Shown in pieces: positions 7,761 through 14,479 of a stretch of 18,868 bases of DNA. The notes under the pieces were generated by a model that was not told the DNA's origin, did no database searches, and worked only from the letters and a program-made list of their open reading frames with translations. Made by a program: the position numbers and the translations under genes. Position 1 is the stretch's first letter. The number at the start of each line of letters is the position of its first letter. The stretch comes from DASZCR01 sp035942915 (GTDB lineage: Bacteria > Acidobacteriota > Blastocatellia > Pyrinomonadales > Pyrinomonadaceae), in assembly GCA_035942915.1 (NCBI GenBank), contig DASZCR010000225.1, positions 1 to 18,868 on the forward strand, read 5' to 3'.

Positions 7761-8206
7761 GGCAACTCCTTTCGCTCTAGTTCTCGCTTCTTGCGTCTGA
7801 CGAGACGGTCAAGTTCGTCGAGCAGTTCGCGGTCGCGTTCGCCGACGGCCTCGACGATGCAGGCCAGCAAAGGCTCGGCCTCACCTCCGGCGCGGTTGAG
7901 CAAACCATCGACGACATCTTCAGCCAGACCGCGCTCCAACTCCTCGCGCGTCAGCCGCGCCTTGTAGAGAAATGCGCGTCCGCTTTTACGCCGCGCGAGC
8001 AAGCCCTTCTTGTGCAGCCGGTCGAGCGTCGTCATGACGGTCGTGTACGCCCTGAAATCGCCGAGCGCACGACGGACTTCGCCGACGCTGACCTCGCCTT
8101 CGCGCCAGACCAACTCCATCACCTCGCGTTCGAGCGCGCCGAACGCCGACGCGACGGCCTCGCGCGGACGCTTAAATCCTCTCAACTTGAATCCCGGAAT
8201 CTTCAC
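7757..8206 (-). CDS. BlaI/MecI/CopY family transcriptional repressor (149 aa)
   Basis: The winged-helix repressor domain spans about residues 20-88: ALEREVMELVWREGEVSV leads into the recognition helix AYTTVMTTLDRLHKKGLL and the wing RKSGRAFLYKA, a near-textbook BlaI pattern. The C-terminal third (about 90-149) is a charged dimerisation helix region. Family members repress their own operon and targets until a partner M56 protease triggers their cleavage, and the partner follows directly with a 4-nt overlap. The start is GTG at 8206. There is no ribosome site before it, and a promoter-like -10 ends 7 nt upstream, so the message may be leaderless. No beta-lactamase gene is nearby. The target set is unknown, with the TonB receptor the obvious neighbour. 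Confidence 0.9.
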   Translation of the reverse strand: MKIPGFKLRGFKRPREAVASAFGALEREVMELVWREGEVSVGEVRRALGDFRAYTTVMTTLDRLHKKGLLARRKSGRAFLYKARLTREELERGLAEDVVDGLLNRAGGEAEPLLACIVEAVGERDRELLDELDRLVRRKKRELERKELP

Positions 8207-8213
8207 CGCGCCG

Positions 8214-8243
8214 AGTATTCATCACACGAGCAGGCCGAGTCAA
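8214..8243 (-). promoter_or_regulatory. Candidate promoter of the blaI-M56 operon
   Basis: On the minus strand TTGACT (8243-8238) is followed by 18 nt and AATACT (8219-8214). Transcription would begin at or within a few bases of the GTG start at 8206. The dyad ACTA-TCG-TAGT at 8277-8287 lies about 34 bp upstream of the -35. Confidence 0.45.
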
Positions 8244-8265
8244 CCGCTCAACCTCAGAACGCACG

Positions 8266-8299
8266 TGCGGCCTCGGACTATCGTAGTTCCGAGGCCGCA
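8266..8299 (-). terminator. Stem-loop after nrdJ, probable terminator
   Basis: TGCGGCCTCGGA (8266-8277) pairs perfectly over 12 bp with TCCGAGGCCGCA (8288-8299), with a 10-nt loop. It lies 33 bp after the nrdJ stop. There is no clean U-tract on the minus strand (ACGTGCGTTCT follows), so termination strength is uncertain. The loop includes the ACTA-TCG-TAGT dyad mentioned for BlaI. Confidence 0.5.
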
Positions 8300-8331
8300 A
8301 CGTTCGCTTAACCGTGAGTCTGACCAAGCGA

Positions 8332-10989
8332 CTACTTGCACTTCGAGTAGCCGCAATCGCGGCACGAGTCGCAGCCGGAGGCGTGTTCGAGTTGGCCGCC
8401 GCATTCGGGGCAGGTGCTAATCATCGAGTAGCCCACGTAGCCGCCGCTTGCGCCTTTGGCAACGCCGGTTGTCGGCGTTGTCTCAGGAGCAGCCGACGGA
8501 GTTTGGACAGCGACGGCGTGGAGTGTGGGTTCGGCAGAGGCGGCGGCGCGCGCCGAGTCGGGCAAACCCTGAAGGCGTCTGCTCGTGAGCATCAGGCACT
8601 CGGCCACAGCCTGTTCCGGCGAGGTCAGCAGCCGCTCGTTGAACCAGACGGCATGCGTGCCCGTGACCTTGTTGAGACTGTGCGCCACCTCGCGCACGTC
8701 GAAGCCGCCGCGCAGCATCTTCGAGGCGAGCAAGCCCACACCGCCGGATATCGGCCCCGTCGCAAAGACTTCGAGAATCATCCGGCCGTCGTGATTGACC
8801 GTCACGTAGAGGTTCGCGCCGTCGAACGGAATCTGCCACGTCGCGCCCTTCAACTCGCGCGGACGCTCGACGCGCGTGGTCGACGTCGTTGTTGCCTGCG
8901 GCGCGGCGGCGGTGGCCGCGAGAGGCCGCGCGGCAGAGACGGCTGGCACGGACTCCGTCTGCATCTCTTCTTCGACGCTCGTCGCACTTGTCGCCGCCGC
9001 GTCGGCGACGATGGCCGGGTCGCACGCGACCTCGCCCTTCGGCTCTGCGCCCTTGACGGTCGAGAGCACCTGAGAGTCGCGCGAGCCGTCGCGGTAGTAG
9101 CTGACAGCCTTGCAGCCCAACTCGCGCGCGAGCCGGTAGAGATGGTCAACCGATTCGAGCGTATCGTCAGCCGCGCCGTTGCACGTCTTCGACACTCCGT
9201 TATCGACGTGGCGCTGCGCGGCGGCCAGCACATGCACGTGCTGCTCCGCCGTAATCGACATCGCCGAGATGAAGTAATCGGGCAACTCGCTTTCATGCTC
9301 GACGACGTAGGCGGCCGCACGGTCGATTGATTCCTGGTCGGTCTGGTCAACGTCTATGCCGAGCGCCTGCGCCGCGATGGTGTGGACGTAGGTGCGCTTG
9401 CCGATGGTGTCATGACGGACGTAAGCCCAAGAGAAGTTCGGCTCGATGCCGGAGGAAGTTTCAGCCACGAGCGAGATAGTGCCGGTCGGCGCGATGGTCG
9501 TCGTCTCGTAGTTGCGCGGCGTCAAGGCCACGTCTTCCGGGATGCCAATCTCCTCGCGCAGGAACTTGTCGTAAGCCTCCTTGTTCGGGCGGTACTCTGG
9601 GAAGACACCCTTCTCCGCGCCGAGGCGGCAGCTTTCCGTCCACGCTTCGCGCCGGACAAAGGACATCACTTCGTCCATCAGGTCAATCGACGCGGGCGAG
9701 CCATAGGCGACTTTGAGTTTCAGGCAGAGGTCTGCAAAACCCATCACGCCCAAGCCGACGGGACGCGTGCGTTTGACCACGTCGTCGATTTCCGGCAGCG
9801 GCCACGAACAGACATCAATAACGTTGTCGAGGAAGCGCGTACACCAGCGCGCCGTCTCTGCCAGACGCTCCCAGTCGAGGCGCGTCTGCGGGTCGTAGAA
9901 CTTGGCGAGGTCGACGGAGCCGAGGTTGCACGAGTTGTTGAAGTGCAAAGCCTGCTCGGCGCAAGGATTGGTCGCGAAGATGGGCCCCATCGACTTCATC
10001 ATATGATTATGACGATTGACCTCATCAATAAAGATGACGCCCGGCTCTGCGTAGCGGTGCGCCGAGGCGACGATGCGGTTCCACACGTCGGGCGCGTAGA
10101 CCATGCCGGGGCGCGGCGGCTCTTCGCGCGTCGTGCCCGAAAGGTCTGCCGTCTCGAAGGCGGCGCGGTCGCGGAAGGTGACGGTCGAGCCATCCGGCCG
10201 CCGGTAGATGGCATATGAGCCTTGCTGCACGGGGTCGAAAACCTCTTCCGTCCAAGGCTCGCCGTCGAAGCTCAACTGAAACCACTCGCCCCGGTCAACC
10301 GCCTCGAAGAACTTGTCCGTGACGGTCACGGAGATATTGAAGTTGGTTAAGCTGTGCTGGTCGTTCTTGGCATGGATGAAGCGCAGGAGGTCTGGATGGT
10401 CAACGCGCATGATACCCATGTTCGCGCCGCGCCGGACGCCGCCCTGCTTCACCGTGTCGGTCGTCGTGTTGAAGATGTTCATGAACGAGACCGGGCCGGA
10501 GGCGACGCCGTGCGTCGAGCGCACCATCGCGCCCGCCGGACGCAGTTTCTCGAAGGTGAAGCCGGTGCCGCCGCCCGTCTGGTGGATGATGGCCGCATCG
10601 GTGGCCGTCTTCATGATGCCCGCAATCGAGTCCGGCACGTCCAAGACGAAGCAGGCGGCGAGTTGCCCGGAAGGCTTGCCCGCGTTGACGAGGCAGGGCG
10701 TGTTCGGGACGAACTCGCGCCGCAGCATGATGCCCGAAAGAACTTCGTAGAACTCGTCGCGCTTGCGCTCGTCCGTCTCGGCCAGACTGACGTGGCCGAC
10801 GACGCGGCGCACCACGTCAGGCCACTCCTCGATAGGCTCGCCGTGCGAATCCTTGAGGCTGTAACGCTTGCTGATGACGCGGCGGGCGTTGAGTCCGATG
10901 GTCTCGTAATCTTGGGCGGGACGTGCGCCGGTGACGTTGACGGGGGCTGAACTTCCTTCGGGGGCGTTCGGCTCGATGACGGTGCTCAT
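8332..10989 (-). CDS. nrdJ: Adenosylcobalamin-dependent (class II) ribonucleoside-diphosphate reductase (885 aa)
   Basis: This enzyme reduces ribonucleotides to deoxyribonucleotides using a B12-derived thiyl radical, independent of oxygen. Visible: PNTPCLVNAG (95-104), redox Cys113 in GQLAACFVL, the active-site triad N341-P-C343-A-E345, partner Cys354 in NNSCNLGSVDL, and later APTGTISLVAETSSGIEPNFSW, a conserved substrate-pocket block. No N-terminal ATP cone is apparent. The C-terminus ends in a cysteine-rich zinc-ribbon-like tail (STCPECGG, then GCDSCRDCGYSKC), which supplies shuttle cysteines for thioredoxin-type re-reduction. The start is ATG at 10989 with AAAGG about 10 nt upstream. The open frame runs 64 codons further, but that stretch is the structured leader and is not counted. 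It has its own promoter, NrdR boxes and attenuator-like leader. Confidence 0.95.
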   Translation of the reverse strand: MSTVIEPNAPEGSSAPVNVTGARPAQDYETIGLNARRVISKRYSLKDSHGEPIEEWPDVVRRVVGHVSLAETDERKRDEFYEVLSGIMLRREFVPNTPCLVNAGKPSGQLAACFVLDVPDSIAGIMKTATDAAIIHQTGGGTGFTFEKLRPAGAMVRSTHGVASGPVSFMNIFNTTTDTVKQGGVRRGANMGIMRVDHPDLLRFIHAKNDQHSLTNFNISVTVTDKFFEAVDRGEWFQLSFDGEPWTEEVFDPVQQGSYAIYRRPDGSTVTFRDRAAFETADLSGTTREEPPRPGMVYAPDVWNRIVASAHRYAEPGVIFIDEVNRHNHMMKSMGPIFATNPCAEQALHFNNSCNLGSVDLAKFYDPQTRLDWERLAETARWCTRFLDNVIDVCSWPLPEIDDVVKRTRPVGLGVMGFADLCLKLKVAYGSPASIDLMDEVMSFVRREAWTESCRLGAEKGVFPEYRPNKEAYDKFLREEIGIPEDVALTPRNYETTTIAPTGTISLVAETSSGIEPNFSWAYVRHDTIGKRTYVHTIAAQALGIDVDQTDQESIDRAAAYVVEHESELPDYFISAMSITAEQHVHVLAAAQRHVDNGVSKTCNGAADDTLESVDHLYRLARELGCKAVSYYRDGSRDSQVLSTVKGAEPKGEVACDPAIVADAAATSATSVEEEMQTESVPAVSAARPLAATAAAPQATTTSTTRVERPRELKGATWQIPFDGANLYVTVNHDGRMILEVFATGPISGGVGLLASKMLRGGFDVREVAHSLNKVTGTHAVWFNERLLTSPEQAVAECLMLTSRRLQGLPDSARAAASAEPTLHAVAVQTPSAAPETTPTTGVAKGASGGYVGYSMISTCPECGGQLEHASGCDSCRDCGYSKCK

Positions 10990-11015
10990 TGCTGTTCTAC
11001 CTTTCCCACGCGGGG

Positions 11016-11036
11016 AGCGTTCCTTCCAGAAACGCT
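11016..11036 (-). other. Hairpin just upstream of the nrdJ ribosome site
   Basis: On the minus strand AGCGTT (11036-11031) pairs with AACGCT (11021-11016) around 9 nt. It ends about 10 nt before the GGGAAAGG ribosome site. A short CCC/GGG pairing directly after it could cover the 5' edge of that site. It may help gate translation or simply insulate the start region. Confidence 0.4.
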
Positions 11037-11055
11037 TTTGAATTGACTCTCTGCC

Positions 11056-11100
11056 AAAAAATTTGGACGCATCAACCTGCCTTCGGCTCAGGGCGCGTCC
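11056..11100 (-). terminator. Intrinsic terminator (attenuator) inside the nrdJ leader
   Basis: On the minus strand GGACGC (11100-11095) pairs with GCGTCC (11070-11065). An inner CCT-GA-GCC-GAA-GGC-AGG hairpin lies between them, and AAATTTTTT follows directly, giving six U residues at 11061-11056. It sits 67 nt before the nrdJ start codon with no gene end nearby, so it would stop transcription early unless an alternative fold prevents it. Confidence 0.65.
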
Positions 11101-11227
11101 CGTCTTTCGGTGTGGCTCGGATACTGCGGCTGGCTTTGGTCTTGCAGGGGCGAAAGGAGTCCCGACCTGCGGCAAGCCCAAGGGGGCGTCATCCGCCAGC
11201 GACCCTGCACTCCTTCAAGCGAAGCGG

Positions 11228-11256
11228 AGTATACATAGCTCCTTGTGGGCTGTCAA
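11228..11256 (-). promoter_or_regulatory. nrdJ: Strong sigma70-type promoter of nrdJ
   Basis: On the minus strand a perfect TTGACA (11256-11251) is followed by exactly 17 nt and TATACT (11233-11228), which is 5 of 6 to consensus. The start of transcription would be near 11221. It is overlapped and flanked by two NrdR-box-like palindromes. Confidence 0.8.
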
Positions 11257-11279
11257 TAGCCTGACCCAATATATTGTGT
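11233..11279. promoter_or_regulatory. Pair of NrdR boxes over the nrdJ promoter
   Basis: The NrdR consensus is acaCwAtATaTwGtgt. The box at 11264-11279 (ACCCAATATATTGTGT) matches 15 of 16. A second, weaker box at 11233-11248 keeps the ACA and TTGTG ends, about 9 of 16. The boxes are separated by 15 bp, centre to centre 31 bp, which is the three-turn spacing typical of NrdR operators. The -35 lies between them and the weak box covers the spacer and -10 edge, as expected for repression by the ATP/dATP-sensing NrdR. Confidence 0.75.
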
Positions 11280-11301
11280 CCGTCTTTCTTTTCAGTCCAA
11301 T

Positions 11302-11313
11302 AGAGCGCGCTCT
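11302..11313. other. 12-bp perfect palindrome in the nrdJ-hslO interval
   Basis: AGAGCGCGCTCT is self-complementary. It sits upstream of the nrdJ promoter and about 170 bp before hslO. It could be a regulator site or chance in GC-rich DNA. The rest of 11280-11480 shows no gene and no clear hslO promoter. Confidence 0.25.
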
Positions 11314-11480
11314 TTAAGATTTTACCTTAACCACTCAACACCCTCCCGAAAGGCTCTCGAAAGCGCGCCGGCCGCTTGTGGAAATTCGACGCGGCGGGGC
11401 AGAATGGGGCAAGTAATTCAGGCTCTCGCGCATCTAAGTTGGCGGGCGAATAAATCACTGGAGAGAGGCTTCAAAAAGCT

Positions 11481-12413
11481 TTGAGCGAAGGAAATTTTTC
11501 AGGGGATACACTTGTGCGTGCGACGGCCGCCGACGGCCTCGTGCGTTGTATGGCAGCGGTCACGACCGAGACGGTCGCGGAGGCCGCGCGCCGACACGCC
11601 GTCTCGCACACGGTGGCGGCGGCGCTTGGCCGGACGCTGACGGGGACGCTGCTCCTCGGCGCGGGGCTTAAGGAGTTCGACCGTCTGACCGTGCAGATTG
11701 AATGCGACGGCCCGGTCGGCGGCATCACTGCGGAGACGAACGCGCAGGGGCGCGTGCGCGGCTATGTGCGCAACCCTGATGCTGATGCGCCGTTGAAGCC
11801 GAACGGCAAGTTCGACGTGAGCGGCATCGTCGGCAGCGGGATGTTCTACGTCACCTATGAATCAGGCTACGAGATAGGGCTTTACCGCGAACCTTATCGC
11901 GGTTCGGTGCCGCTCATCTCAGGCGAGATAGGCGAGGACTTCGCATACTATCTGGCGAAGTCTGAACAGATACCTTCGGCCGTGCTGTTAGGCGTGCTGG
12001 TGCGTGCGCGTGAGTCTGGCGAACGCTACATCGAGGCGGCCGGCGGGCTGATGGTGCAGGTGATGCCGGGCGCGGACGAGCGGACGGTGGCGGCCATTGA
12101 AAGCACCGTAGCCGAGACGCCGCACGCGACGACTCTCATCCGCGAGGGCGCGCGTCCCGTAGACATGCTGAAGGCCGCGCTCGGCGAGACTCCGTTCGAG
12201 GTGCTCGAAGAGCGCGAGATAGGGTTTGCCTGTACCTGCTCTTACGAGCGCGCTTACTCACTCGTCTCCTCTGTCGACCGCGCAGAGCTTGAATCGATGC
12301 TCGCCGAAGACAAGGGAGCGGCCATGACCTGCCACTTCTGCAATGAGACTTACCGCATCGACGAGCCATCGCTGGCAGGCATCATCGAAGGCAAGGGCGA
12401 AGCGAGCGAATAA
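11481..12413 (+). CDS. hslO: Hsp33 redox-regulated chaperone (310 aa)
   Basis: Hsp33 is a cytosolic holdase that is switched on when its zinc-bound cysteines are oxidised and the protein unfolds partly. The N-terminal domain starts with LVRATAADGLVR and includes HTVAAALGRTLTGTLLLGA (43-61). ISGEIGEDFAYYLAKSEQIPS (146-166) and the MVQVMPGADE block (191-200) are family hallmarks. The redox switch is complete: C251-T-C253, then 30 residues, then C284-HF-C287, within the usual CxC-x27-32-CxxC. The start is TTG at 11481, giving eight residues before the conserved beginning. The alternative GTG at 11514 has a better AGGGGA ribosome site but would cut into the first conserved strand. It is transcribed divergently from nrdJ and has its own terminator. 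Confidence 0.94.
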   Translation: MSEGNFSGDTLVRATAADGLVRCMAAVTTETVAEAARRHAVSHTVAAALGRTLTGTLLLGAGLKEFDRLTVQIECDGPVGGITAETNAQGRVRGYVRNPDADAPLKPNGKFDVSGIVGSGMFYVTYESGYEIGLYREPYRGSVPLISGEIGEDFAYYLAKSEQIPSAVLLGVLVRARESGERYIEAAGGLMVQVMPGADERTVAAIESTVAETPHATTLIREGARPVDMLKAALGETPFEVLEEREIGFACTCSYERAYSLVSSVDRAELESMLAEDKGAAMTCHFCNETYRIDEPSLAGIIEGKGEASE

Positions 12414-12501
12414 AGGTGGAATAGATTATAGGGCAGTGCTCGCGCAGACAGTTCCGACGAACGTTTGAGATGAAGTTGAGCCGTGCTCTTATCGAAAAGA
12501 G

Positions 12502-12535
12502 AGAGAAGGCCGGACACGTTGTCCGGCCTTACTCT
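12502..12535. terminator. Bidirectional terminator between hslO and the coiled-coil gene
   Basis: AAGGCCGGACA (12506-12516) pairs perfectly with TGTCCGGCCTT (12520-12530) around a 3-nt loop. A further 4 bp (AGAG with CTCT) follow past a single bulged A. T-rich tails occur on both strands (CTCTTTA on plus, CTCTCTTTT on minus), which fits the convergent gene ends at 12413 and 12569. Confidence 0.85.
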
Positions 12536-12568
12536 TTATGGTCGAGATTTGTCGAGAGACGAAAGTCT

Positions 12569-13402
12569 CTATTTCGCAGAGGAGTTGGAGGTGAGCAGGT
12601 CGTAGTTGCCGATTTCGCGGTTGTGGTTGTCGAGCGCGCCGATGGCATCGGAGGTATCTTCGAGCATCTGCTTGGTCATCGCGATGGAGTCTGAGAGTTG
12701 CTCGAAGTCGAGCGCCGAGACGCGTTCGGGCGTCGGCAGCGTGACGACCTGGTCGTTGACGAGGCCGAAGAAGTTCTCGATGGACTGAAGCTGGCCTTCG
12801 ACGAGTTTGACGGAGCGGTCGAGTTCGTTGAAGGCGGCGAGACGGCGCTTGAGAATCTCGACGTTGGCCTGTTGCACGCGGCGCGCGCGTTCGTCGGGCG
12901 CGTTTTCGACGGCGCGCTCGGCCTGCGTCAGTTGGTTCTGCACGGCCTGACGGTTGATGGAGCGGAGATGATTTTTGCGTCGGCGATAAACGTCGAGCAG
13001 GTCAACGAAATCCTCCCAACGCTGGTCGAGGCTCTTGATGTTGGCGGGCGGCTCTTTCGTTCCGGTGAATTTGACGTAGTTGTCGAAGATTTGCTTCTTC
13101 AGCCACTTGAGATAGAGCACGGCTTCGCGCTCGCGCGGGTCGAAGCCTTCAATCATCTTCTCTCGCAGGCGGTTGCGATGTTCGAGCAGGCGGCGACGAT
13201 TGCGCCCATCGACGAGGCGCCGGTAGAGGGTGCTGGCCGGAACCGTGGCGAGATACGCGCCTTCGGCCACGAGGGCGGCGGCGAGCGGTATCGGCGACTG
13301 TGTGTAGGCGGCCGCGACGGCGAAGCCCGCCAACCCCCAGAAGTTGACGGGTTCCTTCAGAGCCTCTTTCAAATACTCGATACTAATCTTTCTCTCCGCC
13401 AT
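12569..13402 (-). CDS. Unrecognised two-membrane-segment coiled-coil protein next to pspA (277 aa)
   Basis: I do not recognise the family. A short charged N-terminus is followed by two closely spaced hydrophobic stretches (about 20-33 and 39-57), separated by QSPIP, forming a hairpin membrane anchor. Residues 60-260 are almost all charged helix with heptad-like spacing, including a basic stretch RRLVDGRNRRRLLEHRNRLR (61-80) and a long segment 120-205 likely to form coiled coil. There is no signal peptide, enzyme motif or cysteine pair. The ATG at 13402 has a poor ribosome site. It lies 90 bp after pspA on the same strand, so it is probably co-transcribed, and it ends at a shared terminator. 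By position it may anchor or regulate PspA at the membrane, in the manner of PspB/PspC or LiaI, but it has no sequence likeness to them that I can see. Confidence 0.8.
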   Translation of the reverse strand: MAERKISIEYLKEALKEPVNFWGLAGFAVAAAYTQSPIPLAAALVAEGAYLATVPASTLYRRLVDGRNRRRLLEHRNRLREKMIEGFDPREREAVLYLKWLKKQIFDNYVKFTGTKEPPANIKSLDQRWEDFVDLLDVYRRRKNHLRSINRQAVQNQLTQAERAVENAPDERARRVQQANVEILKRRLAAFNELDRSVKLVEGQLQSIENFFGLVNDQVVTLPTPERVSALDFEQLSDSIAMTKQMLEDTSDAIGALDNHNREIGNYDLLTSNSSAK

Positions 13403-13492
13403 AACGATGAATCAGAGCCGACGAGCAATTTAAAGTGAAACCGACCGGCCGAGGGAGTTTGCCGCGCGGCTGAATCCTTGTGCGCTTCTTCC

Positions 13493-14212
13493 TTAACGGT
13501 CGTCGCCTGCCGGCAGCGCGGGCGTCTCCTTTGCGCCCGTCCCCAACAGACCCATGCTGCGCTTGTATTCGAGCAGCTTATCCTGCAACTGCATGTCCAG
13601 CGCCTCGCGCTCGATTTCCTGCATCTGGTTGTCGATGGAGGAAGTGCCGAGTTGCATCTTGGCATCGGCGGTCGCCGAGCGGCGGTCAATCTTCTCGCGC
13701 ATCTCCTCGAAGGTCGAGGCGTCGTCGCCGAGTTGGAACGACTGCATGGTTTGCGCGAGTTGCTCTTGCAGTTTCGCCTGCTTCGACTGATTGATGAGTT
13801 GCATCGCCTCGGCGGTGCGGCGCTGCATCTGCAAGACGTAATTGTCGCGCGCCTTGAGCGCCTGCTTGGATGCGACGCTCGCGTGGTCGAGTTGCTGCGA
13901 AGTCTTCTGGAGGTCGAGTTGCGCCTGTTGCAGTTGGCCGATGTAGGCGGTCGCGATGTCGTCGCGGTTCATCTTGACGGCCGCTTTAATCTTCGAGTCG
14001 AGGTCGACAACTTGAGATTCCAGACGCTCCTTGTTCTTGGCGAGCAGGCGTTCGGTCGCCATCACCTGCGCAACTGAGTTGTTGAGTTCAGGCACGCGGT
14101 CGCGCATGTCGCGAATCGTCTGTTGGAGTATCAGTTCCGGGTCTTCGGTCTTCTCGATGACGCCGCCGAACATGGCGCGCAAGGAACGCTTCAATCTGGC
14201 AAACAGTCCCAT
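13493..14212 (-). CDS. pspA: PspA/IM30 family membrane-stress protein (239 aa)
   Basis: PspA/Vipp1 proteins are ESCRT-III-like helical proteins that coat and stabilise the inner membrane under stress. The N-terminal amphipathic helix MGLFARLKRSLRAMFGG (1-17) is the membrane-binding segment. It is followed by EDPELILQQTIRDM (22-35), a signature of the family, then long heptad-rich helices to about residue 220 and a flexible tail. Length is typical (about 220-240). I chose ATG at 14212, with GGAGG 9 nt upstream. A longer frame to 14269 would put an unrelated stretch before the conserved amphipathic helix. No PspF or sigma54-type (-24/-12) site was found upstream; instead an extended -10 promoter is seen at 14378-14386. 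The gene is followed by an unrecognised coiled-coil partner. Confidence 0.92.
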   Translation of the reverse strand: MGLFARLKRSLRAMFGGVIEKTEDPELILQQTIRDMRDRVPELNNSVAQVMATERLLAKNKERLESQVVDLDSKIKAAVKMNRDDIATAYIGQLQQAQLDLQKTSQQLDHASVASKQALKARDNYVLQMQRRTAEAMQLINQSKQAKLQEQLAQTMQSFQLGDDASTFEEMREKIDRRSATADAKMQLGTSSIDNQMQEIEREALDMQLQDKLLEYKRSMGLLGTGAKETPALPAGDDR

Positions 14213-14377
14213 CTCTTCCGTCCTCCGCCCGACGCCCCGCTCGAACCTCTCTCGAACAGGTGCATCCAAATTTAAACACGCCGCACATCAACCGGCGTCT
14301 TCCAACAAGAGCCTTGTACGTTGCCCCGCGTCGCAGGGTTGCACTTGCTGAACAGCCGCAAACGCCCTCTGCTTCGG

Positions 14378-14386
14378 AGTATAACA
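14378..14386 (-). promoter_or_regulatory. pspA: Extended -10 promoter for pspA
   Basis: On the minus strand TGTTATACT (14386-14378) fits an extended -10 (TGnTATAAT, one mismatch). No good -35 lies 17 nt before it. The predicted leader to the pspA ATG is about 160 nt. The remainder of the 267-bp gap between purD and pspA shows only short repeats (TCGAAC twice at about 14243-14259). Confidence 0.45.
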
Positions 14387-14479
14387 GGGTTTCGACGCGG
14401 AGAAAACAGAAGGCAGAAGACGGCCGACCCTCGACGCTCAAGACAGGTTTGCACGTTCCGGCGACTCTCTCTCTGCACG

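Larger units (their letters stand above)
10990..11221 (-). ncRNA. Structured 5' leader of nrdJ, riboswitch- or attenuator-like
   Basis: The promoter at 11228-11256 predicts a leader of about 230 nt. Visible pairings (minus strand, 5' to 3'): AAGGAGT (11215-11209) with ACTCCTT (11160-11154), and TGCAGGG (11209-11203) with CCCTGCA (11149-11143). These two cross each other, so they form a pseudoknot or are alternatives. Between them is a GCCC-CCTT-GGGC hairpin nested in GCGG/CCGC. A terminator-like hairpin follows at 11056-11100. AGCGTT/AACGCT (11016-11036) forms a last hairpin before the ribosome site. I could not fit the cobalamin riboswitch B12-box consensus. A cis-regulatory motif upstream of nrdJ genes has been reported from comparative genomics, and this may belong to it. 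Confidence 0.6.

Noticed and set aside
6756..8206. Beta-lactam resistance locus
   Set aside because: BlaI and M56 are present, but there is no beta-lactamase or PBP2a-type gene and the M56 protein has no penicillin-binding sensor domain.
11016..11036. Plus-strand terminator (AGCGTT hairpin followed by TTTT)
   Set aside because: No plus-strand gene ends there; the T-run is short and the stem is only 6 bp. It is better read as part of the nrdJ leader on the minus strand.
10990..11181. In-frame extension of nrdJ by 64 codons to an ATG at 11181
   Set aside because: The stretch is the structured leader with a terminator-like hairpin, has no ribosome site at 11181, and the encoded residues are low-complexity basic sequence unlike class II reductase N-termini. 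ATG at 10989 has a good ribosome site.
10990..11221. Classical cobalamin riboswitch upstream of nrdJ
   Set aside because: The gene and position fit, but I could not find the conserved B12-box or the usual core strings. I kept the leader as an unassigned switch-like RNA.
14213..14269. Extension of pspA by 19 residues
   Set aside because: The conserved amphipathic helix begins at the ATG at 14212, which has a GGAGG ribosome site.
14213..14479. Sigma54 (-24/-12) promoter for pspA
   Set aside because: No TGGCAC-N5-TTGC-like element was found on the minus strand, so PspF-type control is not supported.
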